Source: JBKQVT01 sp963727245
Lineage (GTDB): Bacteria > Planctomycetota > Planctomycetia > Pirellulales > Thermoguttaceae
NCBI GenBank assembly: GCA_963727245.1
Contig: CAVSFO010000019.1
Coordinates: 40,675 to 104,674 of the forward strand
Direction of reading: 5' to 3'
Length of the DNA: 64,000 nucleotides
Part shown: positions 1-7,711 of the stretch, piece after piece
Layout: each line of letters starts with the position of its first letter
Position numbering within the stretch: position 1 is the first letter of the stretch
Made by a program: the position numbers and the translations under genes
Notes under the pieces: generated by a model
What the model saw: the letters and a program-made list of their open reading frames with translations, nothing else
What the model was told of the DNA's origin: nothing
Databases searched by the model: none

Positions 1-429
1 GCATTGCACCAGCGGCCGCTGGCAATGGCCGTAACGCTCCAACTGCTCGTCCTCGAAATAGAGCGGCCGGTGGCAGAGTGCCGAAGCCGTCCAGGTGAAC
101 GTCTTGGGCGCCCAGCACCGCGCGTGGAAGGTGGCTGCGCCCAGGCTGCATTCCGGCGGGAAGTCGCCCTTCTCGGCCGCCATGCTGCCGGTGATCTCGC
201 TGATGCGCTTGAGGCTCTGCGGCGAAGGGCAGCCGTCCCTGGGGGCGGCCTTCGGGGTGATCGAGTCTTGAATGGTCGGCATTCGTTCCGGGCTCGGCGA
301 GGGCGGCGGTGGCGGCGGCGCCGCCGCCGTGGCAAGCCCGTCGCCGAAAGGATCTTTGAAAGGATCGTCGGCCGCGGCGATCGAGACCAGGCAGAGGACC
401 GCTAGCAAGGACGCCAGACCGACGCAAAC
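1..429 (-). CDS. Secreted protein of unknown function, C-terminus cut by window edge
   Basis: Reading the minus strand leftward from 429, the frame stays open to base 1. It begins with a signal-peptide-like segment (VCVGLASLLAVLCLVSIAAA) followed by a DPFKDPFGD stretch, a run of prolines, and then a Cys/Trp/aromatic-rich region (CWAPKTFTWTASALCHRPL). That composition is typical of an exported planctomycete protein. No ATG, GTG or TTG lies at a sensible place in frame: the upstream sequence runs straight into a palindromic repeat at 434-467. Either the start is a non-standard codon, or the 5' end carries an indel or was invaded by the repeat. The function is unknown, and the protein continues beyond the window. 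Confidence 0.6.
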
Positions 430-517
430 TCGTCCCCTCTCCCTCCGGGAGAGGGTTAGGGTGAGGGCATTTAGGGCAAACGTCGGCCACGTGGGAAAGG
501 CGAATCTCCTCCACTTT

Positions 518-660
518 GCGGGTGGCCCCGATAGCTTGGCGGGTGGCCCCGATAGCTTTGCTATCGGGGCGGCGGAGCCGCGAGAGGAGCTTCGACACGC
601 CGGGAAAGCCTCGTGTGCCTGCGGCACCCCGATAGCAGAAGCTATCGGGGCCACCCGCGG
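518..660. repeat. Palindromic intergenic repeat, GGCCCCGATAGC family
   Basis: GCGGGTGGCCCCGATAGC occurs twice as a direct repeat at about 518 and 539, next to a hairpin (GATAGCTTTGCTATC). It returns inverted at about 640-660 as GCTATCGGGGCCACCCGC. A second palindrome (CTCTCCCTCCGGGAGAG, 434-467) lies just to the left. Together they fill the 300 bp between the partial secreted gene and guaB. I see no gene here. Confidence 0.75.
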
Positions 661-733
661 GCGACGCACATTTTGATCCGAAGCCCTCACCCCCGGGCAC
701 CACGTCAGTGGTCGCTCCCGGAAGGCCAGCGAG

Positions 734-2209
734 CTATTCGCCGGGCAAGTATTCGGTGCTGTAGTTGGGCGCTTCCTGCGTAATCGTGATGTCATGGGGG
801 TGACTCTCCCGTACACTGGCTGGTGAGACCCGGATGAATCGCGCTTCCTTGCGCAACTCTTCAATGGTGCGGGTGCCGCAATAACCCATGCCAGCCCGCA
901 ACCCGCCCACGAGCTGGTAGACGAACGGACCCAACGATCCCTTGTAGGGGACCCGGCCTTCGACGCCTTCGGGAACCAATTTTTCGGGGCCACGGTCGCT
1001 GCCTTGGCGGTAGCGTTCGCTGGAGCCCTGCACCATGGCCCCCATCGAGCCCATCCCTCGATAGACCTTGAACGTGCGTCCCTGATACAAAATTTGTGCG
1101 CCGGGGCTTTCTTCCAGCCCGGCGAACAGCCCGCCGATCATGACCACCGACGCCCCGGCGGCCAGGGCCTTCGTGAGGTCGCCGGAGTAGCGGATGCCGC
1201 CGTCGGCGATGATCGGCGTCCCGCTCTCGGCGGCCGCGCCGGCCGCCTGCTGGATGGCCGTGATCTGCGGCATCCCGACCCCGGAAATTACCCGCGTCGT
1301 GCAGATCGACCCCGGCCCAATGCCGACCTTGACCGCGTCGGCCCCGGCCGCAATCAGGTCTGCACAGCCCCGGGCGGTCGCCACGTTTCCGGCGATCACG
1401 TCAATATCCCACTCCTTCTTGATCTTCCGCAGCGTTTCCACCACGTTGGCCGAGTGGCCGTGCGCACTATCGACGACCAGAATATCTACGTCCTTGGCGA
1501 TCAGGCTCCCGGCACGGTCGTAGTCGTGCACGCCGATGGCGGCGCCGACCCTAAGCCTGCCTTGCCCATCTTTACAGGCTTGCGGAAAGCGCCGCATCAT
1601 GTCGATGTCTTTGATCGTAATGAGGCCAGTCAACCTAAAATCTTCGTCAACCAGCAAAAGCTTCTCCACCTTTTTTGCCATCAAAATCTTCTCAGCTTCC
1701 TCAAGCGTTACAGTCCCCGTCGCAGTGACCAGGTCGCGGGTCATTACGCCCGCGATGGGAATTGCCCAGTTTTCCTGGAATCGCATGTCGCGGCGAGTGA
1801 GGATGCCGACGAGGTGTCCGTCGGGCTGCGTGATGGGCAGCCCGGAGACGTTGTACTGGTCCATGATTTCCCGCGCCCGGGCCAGCGTGGCGTCGGGGGG
1901 CAGGGTGGCCGGATTGAAGATGATGCCGTTGGCGCTGCGTTTGACCTTCTCGACCTCCTCCGCCTGACGTTCGATGGGGAGGTTCTTGTGAATGATGCCA
2001 ATTCCCCCCTCTTGGGCCAAGGCGATGGCCATTTCGCTCTCGGTGACGGTATCCATCGGCGAACTGAGCAGGGGGATGTTCAGGCGGATGCGGCGGGTGA
2101 GTTGCGTGCCGACGTCGACTGCGGCGGGTATGACCTCGCTATAGCGGGGTTCCAGCAGCACGTCGTCGAACGTCAAGCCCTGATAGTCGGCAATCTTCTC
2201 TTGCGCCAT
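734..2209 (-). CDS. guaB: Inosine-5'-monophosphate dehydrogenase
   Basis: Converts IMP to XMP with NAD+, the committed step of GMP synthesis, in the cytosol. The 491-residue length is normal for the family. The TIM barrel is interrupted at about residues 96-210 by two CBS domains, which in this family bind adenine/guanine nucleotides and tune activity. The catalytic loop GPGSICTTR carries Cys303. The IMP phosphate site (IADGGIRYSGD) and the C-terminal flap region (GSLGPFVYQLVGGLRAGMGY) are both present. The ATG at 2209 is the only start that keeps the family N-terminus (GLTFDDVLLEPRYSEV). The gene stands alone between repeat-filled spacers and no terminator is evident. The identification is secure. 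Confidence 0.98.
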   Translation of the reverse strand: MAQEKIADYQGLTFDDVLLEPRYSEVIPAAVDVGTQLTRRIRLNIPLLSSPMDTVTESEMAIALAQEGGIGIIHKNLPIERQAEEVEKVKRSANGIIFNPATLPPDATLARAREIMDQYNVSGLPITQPDGHLVGILTRRDMRFQENWAIPIAGVMTRDLVTATGTVTLEEAEKILMAKKVEKLLLVDEDFRLTGLITIKDIDMMRRFPQACKDGQGRLRVGAAIGVHDYDRAGSLIAKDVDILVVDSAHGHSANVVETLRKIKKEWDIDVIAGNVATARGCADLIAAGADAVKVGIGPGSICTTRVISGVGMPQITAIQQAAGAAAESGTPIIADGGIRYSGDLTKALAAGASVVMIGGLFAGLEESPGAQILYQGRTFKVYRGMGSMGAMVQGSSERYRQGSDRGPEKLVPEGVEGRVPYKGSLGPFVYQLVGGLRAGMGYCGTRTIEELRKEARFIRVSPASVRESHPHDITITQEAPNYSTEYLPGE

Positions 2210-2366
2210 GGCCGTTCCTCTCGCTGGGAAAAGGGGAAACCAGTCATTATGGCAGCGGCCGGGCGAAATGCAACCGGCAGCCTACACGTTGACGGGGACT
2301 GTACCGGTTTTCGAGGGGAGGCCCGTGGAAAGAGGGCTGTCCCTTACGGCTGGCCAAGCGGAAAAT

Positions 2367-2518
2367 TTTTCACGCCAAGGCGCCAAGGCGCAAAGCCGCA
2401 AAGGAAGAAGAGGCGATAGATGAGACAACGTCCTGCTGGGCGCTCCAGTCTTCCCTCTCCTCTCTTCCCCTTCTCCGTTGCTTTGCGCCTTGGCGGCTTG
2501 GCGCCTTCGCGTGGGAAT
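2367..2518. repeat. Inverted repeat, CGCCAAGGCGCCAAGGCGC family
   Basis: CACGCCAAGGCGCCAAGGCG followed by CAAAGCCGCAAAGG at 2371-2404 comes back inverted at 2473-2518 (GCTTTGCGCCTTGGCGGC). The arms flank about 70 bp. This is the middle of the 618 bp gene-free gap between guaB and the lipoate-ligase-like gene. Fragments of a GGGGACTGTACC/GGGCTGTCCC palindrome precede it at about 2292-2345. I see no coding sequence in the gap. Confidence 0.75.
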
Positions 2519-2700
2519 CTTTACGCCAGACCCTGCTCGACATGGATGCCGTCCGAGGAAAATTTCGCGACACTCTCGGCTTGCCCGGCAGTGGGGGAAA
2601 CAGGGTCGGATACTCCGAGCACCGGAGACCACTGGAAAATCTCCCTCTGGGGCATTAGTCTTGTACTGACGCTGCACTGCGGATCGGGGCCCCGGATCGC

Positions 2701-2777
2701 AAGCCCACCGGCTGCGTCCGGTGGGAAAGGAGCGCCGCTTGCCGCTTCAGGTCCCACCGGACGCCGCCGGTGGGCTT
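2701..2777. repeat. Palindromic intergenic repeat, AAGCCCACCGGC family (copy 1)
   Basis: AAGCCCACCGGCTGCGTCCG at the left end and CGGACGCCGCCGGTGGGCTT at the right end form a near-perfect inverted repeat around a 30 bp loop. The same element occurs at 27664-27753, 39408-39509 and 60549-60639. All copies are between genes or at gene ends, which fits a non-autonomous mobile or REP-like family. Confidence 0.85.
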
Positions 2778-2827
2778 AGGGGGCGTGAGCCTCCCGGATT
2801 GGACTGCGGAGAATCGTCTTTACTGTC

Positions 2828-3553
2828 ATGCGATATCTGGACCTGACGCTGCCGACGGCGGCGGAGAACCTGGCGCTGGATGAGGCCCTTTTGGACGAGG
2901 CCGAGGCCGATGCCGCAGAGCAGCCCGCCGAGACCCTGCGGTTCTGGGAATCCCAGCGTCCGATCGTCGTGCTGGGGCGGTCCTCGAAACTCGCCGCCGA
3001 GGTCCGCAGCGAGGTCTGCCGGGAGTTGGACATCGCCGTCTTGCGTCGCAGCAGCGGCGGGGCGGCGGTCGTGGCCGGGCCGGGATGTCTCATGTACGCA
3101 CTGGTGCTGAGCCTGAAGCGGCGTCCGGCGCTGCGGTCGGTGGGCTTGGCCCATAGCTTCGTGCTGGAGATGCTGGCCGCGGCCCTGCGGCCGCTGGCGC
3201 CGGCGATCAGCCGCCGCGGCATCAGCGACCTGGCCCTGGCCGAGCGCAAGGTCTCCGGCAACAGCCTGCGGGTGAAGCAGAGTCACCTGCTTTATCACGG
3301 CACGCTGCTGTACGACTTTCCCCTGGAGTTGATCGGCCGGGTGTTGGCGATGCCGCCCCGTCAGCCCGACTATCGCCTGCGGCGGCCGCACGACGCCTTC
3401 GTAACGAACCTGCCGCTTGGGGTCGCGTCGATCCGCCGGGCGGTGGCCGAAATGTTGAAGGCCGACGAGCCGTATTCGGACTGGCCGCAGGCCCGCACCG
3501 CGGCGTTGGCCGCCGAAAAATACAGCCGTCCGGAGTGGAACGGGCAGCGCTAG
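2828..3553 (+). CDS. Lipoate-protein ligase A-type (biotin/lipoate ligase fold) protein
   Basis: This 241-residue protein belongs to the LplA/LipM/LipL ligase or octanoyl/lipoyl transferase superfamily, which attaches lipoyl or octanoyl groups to lysines of 2-oxoacid dehydrogenase E2 subunits and GcvH. The N-terminus MRYLDLTLPTAAENLALDEA is characteristic. The substrate-binding signature is LRRSSGGAA (72-80), where many members have RRxSGGGxVxH. The conserved lysine motif KVSGNS (141-146) is present. The protein lacks the C-terminal accessory domain of E. coli LplA, so it could be an amidotransferase or octanoyltransferase rather than a full ATP-dependent ligase. The sequence does not decide the exact activity. 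It reads as a single gene between repeats. Confidence 0.85.
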   Translation: MRYLDLTLPTAAENLALDEALLDEAEADAAEQPAETLRFWESQRPIVVLGRSSKLAAEVRSEVCRELDIAVLRRSSGGAAVVAGPGCLMYALVLSLKRRPALRSVGLAHSFVLEMLAAALRPLAPAISRRGISDLALAERKVSGNSLRVKQSHLLYHGTLLYDFPLELIGRVLAMPPRQPDYRLRRPHDAFVTNLPLGVASIRRAVAEMLKADEPYSDWPQARTAALAAEKYSRPEWNGQR

Positions 3554-3564
3554 GGGGTCGGACC

Positions 3565-3592
3565 CGAGCCGGAGGCGTCAGCCTCCGGATAA
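3565..3592. repeat. Short palindrome, GCCGGAGGCG...CGCCTCCGG-type
   Basis: GAGCCGGAGGCGTCAGCCTC followed by CGGATAAC forms a hairpin directly after the lipoate-ligase-like stop codon, followed by an AAGGCGGAAGG tract. Two more copies sit together at 63827-63914. It could act as a transcript end, but no T-tract follows, so I call it a REP-like repeat. Confidence 0.6.
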
Positions 3593-3630
3593 CGGGCGCC
3601 CGAAGGCGGAAGGCGGAAGGAAGGTGAGCC

Positions 3631-4059
3631 ATGTTTTACCTGCTGTTGCTTGCTGGGGCCTTGATCGTCGCGGTGCTGTTGGCCGTCCCTATCTGGACGT
3701 TTCGTACCATCGCCGTGCGAGGTCTTCCTGCATGGTGGGGACGGCTGGCTGCGATCGCGCTCTTGCTGGGGGCCGTCTGCGGCTTCACCTCCGGCTGCGT
3801 AGTGACTTGGCAGGTCAGCGACGGCGAGCGATACGTGGGATTTCCCATACCGGCAGTGCTGCTGCTGAAGGAGCACGGGCGATGGGTGGACTATGAGGGA
3901 TTCCTCACTCTCATGGCCCCCTACCTCGACGCCCTGCTGGTGGCGACTGTCTTCATCTTGCCGGTTTCGCTTGTGCTTCTTTTCCGCCGCCGACACCGCG
4001 CGTCTGCTGCACAAGACGCCGCCGGGCGTAGTGCAGAGGGCCGTGGGGCGGTAGAATGA
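3631..4059 (+). CDS. Small integral membrane protein, unknown function
   Basis: 142 residues with three predicted membrane segments: the N-terminal LLLLAGALIVAVLLAV, a second around AAIALLLGAVCGFTSGCVV, and a third around LDALLVATVFILPVSLVLLF. A basic tail follows (RRRHR). A good ribosome site (AAGGAAGG) stands 7 bases before the ATG. The middle loop between segments two and three is short and polar. I do not recognise a family. It may be co-transcribed with the next membrane gene, which starts 127 bp downstream on the same strand. Confidence 0.7.
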   Translation: MFYLLLLAGALIVAVLLAVPIWTFRTIAVRGLPAWWGRLAAIALLLGAVCGFTSGCVVTWQVSDGERYVGFPIPAVLLLKEHGRWVDYEGFLTLMAPYLDALLVATVFILPVSLVLLFRRRHRASAAQDAAGRSAEGRGAVE

Positions 4060-4186
4060 ATTCGCAGTTCAACGTTGGCCCCGTTGCCCAGGGCCGGCGT
4101 CGCCATTGCTGCCGCGGCCCATCGGCCGTACAATAGCGGGCTGAATCGCTTGGCGCCACACGAGGCAAGAAAGAGGAAATTCTTCC

Positions 4187-4705
4187 ATGCGATGCTTTCG
4201 ATGCAAATTCGCTCTGCTGGCCGGCTTGGCAATGTGTGCCGCGGCCGCGGAGGCCGTCGCCCAATCGCCCGGCCTGCTGGCCCAGGGCCCCGGGCCGGAA
4301 TCCTATGCAAGCTGGGTGATAAGGTGCCTCGGGATCTTTGGTCTGTCGACGGTGCTGGCGGGCGTGGCCATATTTATCGGCGCGTGCCTCGTCGTGTGTC
4401 TGGCGCACCGTCCGGCAGTCATCGCGGCCTACCTGGTCTTTCTTCTCTTGCCGTTATTGCTCGGCGCCCTTCGGGCGCTTAGGGGGTGCGTCTCTTCGTT
4501 TGCAGTCATTGCAGTATCCGGCGCCCAGCTTAAGCAATCGCAAATCTTCGCCGGCCTGTCAGAATCCTTGCTGTTTCTTTTGAGCGCTCTGGCGATAACC
4601 CTGCCGTCCTACTTCGTGCTCGCCGTCGGCCTCTTCGTTCGCACGCTGCTGGCGGATGAGCGGCCGCCGACCGACGGCCGCAGGGCAGCCGCGATCAGCC
4701 ACTGA
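4187..4705 (+). CDS. Membrane protein resembling a shortened, degenerate ExbB/TolQ/MotA subunit
   Basis: 172 residues. It has a signal-like N-terminus (FALLAGLAMCAAAAEAVAQ), a first membrane segment (LGIFGLSTVLAGVAIFIGAC), and then a pattern that parallels the last two helices of ExbB/TolQ. LLGALRALRGCVSSFAVIAV lines up with LLGLMGTVLGMIQTFNAVAG of the true ExbB at 24602-25453. AGLSESLLFLLSALAITLPS lines up with GGIAKALLNTAGGLAVAIPA. The conserved threonine and glycines of proton-channel subunits are largely lost, and no ExbD partner is next to it. A ribosome site (AAGAAAGAGG) precedes the ATG. It ends 14 bp before the CtpA-type protease, so the two are probably one operon. The ExbB relationship is my inference from alignment by eye. 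Confidence 0.65.
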   Translation: MRCFRCKFALLAGLAMCAAAAEAVAQSPGLLAQGPGPESYASWVIRCLGIFGLSTVLAGVAIFIGACLVVCLAHRPAVIAAYLVFLLLPLLLGALRALRGCVSSFAVIAVSGAQLKQSQIFAGLSESLLFLLSALAITLPSYFVLAVGLFVRTLLADERPPTDGRRAAAISH

Positions 4706-4719
4706 GTGAAGAATCCTCC

Positions 4720-6036
4720 ATGCCGCGCCGCAACCTGCTCTGTCTGCTCTTGATGACCGTGGTCTCGCTGGCCTGTTATTGCCAGGCGCAGCGGAACCGT
4801 TATAGCCGCTCGCTGGGCAACGTGCTCGATGAAATCTCGCGGCGCTACTACGAGCCGGTCGACGACGCCAAGCTGTACGAAGGGGCCGTCGAGGGAATGG
4901 TCGACCGGCTGGGCGACGATTACTCGGCCTACATCACCCCCGCGCAGAAGGACGAGTTCGAAGCGGAGATCAACAAGCACTTCGAAGGCGTGGGGATGGA
5001 GGTGTCGCTGGACCCGAAGACCAAGCAGTTGACCGTGCGGACGCCGCTGGTCGGCTCGCCGGCCTACGAGGCGGGCGTGCGGGCCGGCGACCGCATCCTC
5101 AAAGTCGACGGCCGCAGCACCCAGGGCATGTCGTTGCGGGACGCCATCGGCCTCCTGCACGGCCGGCCCGGCACCACGGTCGCGATCGCGGTCCTCCACG
5201 AGGGCGAAAAGCTGCCGGTCGAGTTGAAGATGGTGCGCAAGACCATCGTGGTCGATACGGTGTGCGGCGACACCCGCAACGCCGACGGCTCCTGGAATTT
5301 CCTCCTCCCCGGCCACGACCGCGTCGGCTACGTCCGCATCCTGGGTTTCGCCGAGAATACGGCCGACGACCTCAGGCAGGCCCTCGACGGGCTCGTGGCC
5401 CAGCGGATGGGCGGCCTGGTGCTCGATCTGCGCGGCAACCCGGGCGGACTGCTGCCCAGCGCCGTGTGCGTCTGCGACTTGTTCCTTTCCAGCGGCGTGA
5501 TCGTGAGCACGCGCGGCCGCGACAAGCAGATCCTCGAGATCAGGCAAGCCAGCGGCCGCGGCCCGTTCACCGGCTTTCCCCTGGCCGTGCTCATCAATCA
5601 GTACAGCGCCAGTGCCGCCGAGATCGTGGCGGCCTGCTTGCAGGACAACCATCGCGCGGTGATTGTCGGCCAGCGCAGCTTCGGCAAAGGGACGGTGCAA
5701 GAATTAACCGACTTGGGCGACCGCCGCGGCGAGCTGAAATTGACCGTGGCCAGCTACTGGCGTCCCAGCGGCGAGAACATCCATCGCCGTCACGGCGCCG
5801 GCGAAAAGGAGATCTGGGGCGTCGTGCCCGATCGCGGCTACGAAGTCAAGGTCGAGGGGGAGGAGTTGGAGCGACTCGAGCGCTGGCGGCAGCAGCGCAA
5901 CGTCTATCGCCCGCTGCCCGCCGAGAAAACCGCCGCTGCAGGCCATCCGGCCGAGGCGCCACCCGATCGCCAGTTGGCCAAGGCCGTCGCCTACATCGAG
6001 GGTGCGGTGAAGCAAGAGGCGGCCAGGCGGCCGTAG
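4720..6036 (+). CDS. C-terminal processing protease, S41 family (CtpA-like)
   Basis: A 438-residue exported serine protease that would cut target proteins near their C-termini outside the cytosol. Order of parts: a signal peptide (LLCLLLMTVVSLACYCQA, about 5-22), an N-terminal helical region, a PDZ domain (about 88-165), and the S41 catalytic core. The core contains GGLVLDLRGNPGGLL (231-245), the nucleophile motif QYSASAAEI with Ser298, and SFGKGTVQ with Lys323. The Ser-Lys spacing of 25 matches known CtpA dyads. It lies 14 bp downstream of the degenerate ExbB-like gene and converges with the membrane gene on the other strand, whose stop is only 20 bp away. The family call is secure; the substrates are unknown. 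Confidence 0.95.
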   Translation: MPRRNLLCLLLMTVVSLACYCQAQRNRYSRSLGNVLDEISRRYYEPVDDAKLYEGAVEGMVDRLGDDYSAYITPAQKDEFEAEINKHFEGVGMEVSLDPKTKQLTVRTPLVGSPAYEAGVRAGDRILKVDGRSTQGMSLRDAIGLLHGRPGTTVAIAVLHEGEKLPVELKMVRKTIVVDTVCGDTRNADGSWNFLLPGHDRVGYVRILGFAENTADDLRQALDGLVAQRMGGLVLDLRGNPGGLLPSAVCVCDLFLSSGVIVSTRGRDKQILEIRQASGRGPFTGFPLAVLINQYSASAAEIVAACLQDNHRAVIVGQRSFGKGTVQELTDLGDRRGELKLTVASYWRPSGENIHRRHGAGEKEIWGVVPDRGYEVKVEGEELERLERWRQQRNVYRPLPAEKTAAAGHPAEAPPDRQLAKAVAYIEGAVKQEAARRP

Positions 6037-6055
6037 CTTATTTCGTCTTGACGCC

Positions 6056-7711
6056 TCAGCGGCCGATCGGGTCGCCGCCGGTCGCGGGGCGATCCGTGCG
6101 GCGGCCGCAGCGGCTTGCCGCGGCGTTCCAGCGCTCGACCTGGAAGCTCCGCCAGTCGCCTTCCGCCGCATAGCTGACCGCGCATACGTCGCTGTGCCGG
6201 TAACGCGCCAGGATCTCTGCGCGCGATAGCTCGGGAATGCCGGACGGCGGCCAGGCGAAGGGGCAGCCGGGCGTGTTCACGCGGATCAGCTCGCGATGGA
6301 ATGCCGACACGCCGTTGCGCCACATGTTGGGGCTCCACATCAGACCCGGCGGGCCGTAGGAGTCGGGCAAGTCGACCACGACCAGGGGCGTGCGGGCGTC
6401 GCCGGGGGCAGCGGCCTCGATGGTGCGCCAGACGGCCTGCGACTGCCGATAGGCCCCCTGGTAAAGATCGGCCCGCTGCCAGGCCCAGCAGGCATGGAGG
6501 CCTAGCACGGCGGCCAGCAGGCCGACTTTGCCGGCCCGCGACTTCCACGGAGCGACCGCCAGCACGGCGGCGGCGAAGAAGAACGGCGAGCTGAAATAGT
6601 AGTAGCGCGACGTTGGCGCGGCGAAGAAGACATAGGGGAGTTGGCAGAGGAGAAAAATGCCCACCAAGAGAGCTATTCGCGCGTCGCTGCGACAGCGAAC
6701 CGCCAGGAAGACCATGAGCACCAGCGCGAGCCCCAGGCCGGCGGCCGACCAGTAGAAGGCGGCCAGCCCATTGGGATAGAGGCAGCGGATCGGAGAGGTA
6801 AGGAAATAGTACCCCTGGCGAATCGGGTCGAACGACCGCTGGTAGCCGGCCGAGTAGCCGCAGGAGAATTTCACCAGCAGCACGCCGATCCAAGCGACCG
6901 CCGTCGGCCAGAGAAGGGAAACCGAGCGGCGGAGGGCCGCCGGTAACTGCTCGCAGCATGATACTAGCCCGAAGCGCAAGCGAGGGAGGAACCACGTCAA
7001 ACCGTGGCGCAGTGCACCCTCGCTTGCGCTTTGGGCTAGTGTTCTGGGCTCAGTCGGCAGCGGGCGATAGGCGCGGAAGCAGCAGCAGGCCGCGACGATG
7101 GGCAGCAGCATGATGCCCCAGTCCCAAATCGCCAGCGCCGCCAGTTGCACCAGCGGCGTGCCCCAGCGGACGAGCGTCTCGCCGCGCGGCGGCGGCGCGG
7201 AGAGCGACAACCAGACCGCCGCCAGCACGGTCGCTTCCACCAGGACATAGCCCAGCGAACTTGCCCAGGCGATGGCCTCGAAGCCCGGGGCGCCCAGGGC
7301 AAACAGCATGGTGATGACCCAGGCATAAGGCCGGGCGACCGCCAAGCCCCGGACCAGGATCAGCCACAGGAGCAGGATATTGGCGCCGTGAACCAGCAGG
7401 GCCGCCAGGTGCCACGTGCCGCTGCCGATGACGCCCTGAGCGGTCAGTTTGAACAGCGCGGCCATGACCGGCGAGTAGTGATGCGGCTCGATCGGATGCA
7501 GCCACGGCACCACGCCGGCGCGAGCGATCAGATTGAAGTCGTCGGAGAGGAAGCCGATCCGCGCCGGTCCGGCGCAGAACAGCCCGGCCGCGGCCAGCCA
7601 GCAGGACAGGATCGCCGCCCCGGTCCAGAGCGTGGACGATCGAGGCGCGGGCGACGACCTGCCGGGCCGCGGCGGTTCCAACGGCGGAATGGTTGCAGCC
7701 TGGACACTCAT
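6056..7711 (-). CDS. Polytopic membrane protein, GT-C glycosyltransferase-like (downstream paralogue)
   Basis: 551 residues with about ten to eleven hydrophobic segments. Near the N-terminus is an acidic pair in the first external loop (FLSDDFNLIAR), the typical position of the catalytic Asp motif of GT-C enzymes that use polyprenyl-phosphate sugars. The C-terminal soluble part contains VVVDLPDSYGPPGLMWSPNM. The ATG at 7711 is chosen because it overlaps the stop of the upstream paralogue as ATGA and because homology between the two copies begins here (MSVQAATIPPLEPP versus MSAQAAICPPLEPP). A 40-residue insert around PTEPRTLAQSASEGALRHGL is absent from the paralogue and looks like repeat-derived sequence. 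The substrate is unknown. Confidence 0.75.
   Translation of the reverse strand: MSVQAATIPPLEPPRPGRSSPAPRSSTLWTGAAILSCWLAAAGLFCAGPARIGFLSDDFNLIARAGVVPWLHPIEPHHYSPVMAALFKLTAQGVIGSGTWHLAALLVHGANILLLWLILVRGLAVARPYAWVITMLFALGAPGFEAIAWASSLGYVLVEATVLAAVWLSLSAPPPRGETLVRWGTPLVQLAALAIWDWGIMLLPIVAACCCFRAYRPLPTEPRTLAQSASEGALRHGLTWFLPRLRFGLVSCCEQLPAALRRSVSLLWPTAVAWIGVLLVKFSCGYSAGYQRSFDPIRQGYYFLTSPIRCLYPNGLAAFYWSAAGLGLALVLMVFLAVRCRSDARIALLVGIFLLCQLPYVFFAAPTSRYYYFSSPFFFAAAVLAVAPWKSRAGKVGLLAAVLGLHACWAWQRADLYQGAYRQSQAVWRTIEAAAPGDARTPLVVVDLPDSYGPPGLMWSPNMWRNGVSAFHRELIRVNTPGCPFAWPPSGIPELSRAEILARYRHSDVCAVSYAAEGDWRSFQVERWNAAASRCGRRTDRPATGGDPIGR

Noticed and set aside
1004..2419. A 471-codon plus-strand frame opposite guaB
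   Set aside because: It runs through guaB and on into the repeat at 2367-2518. GuaB is unmistakable on the other strand.
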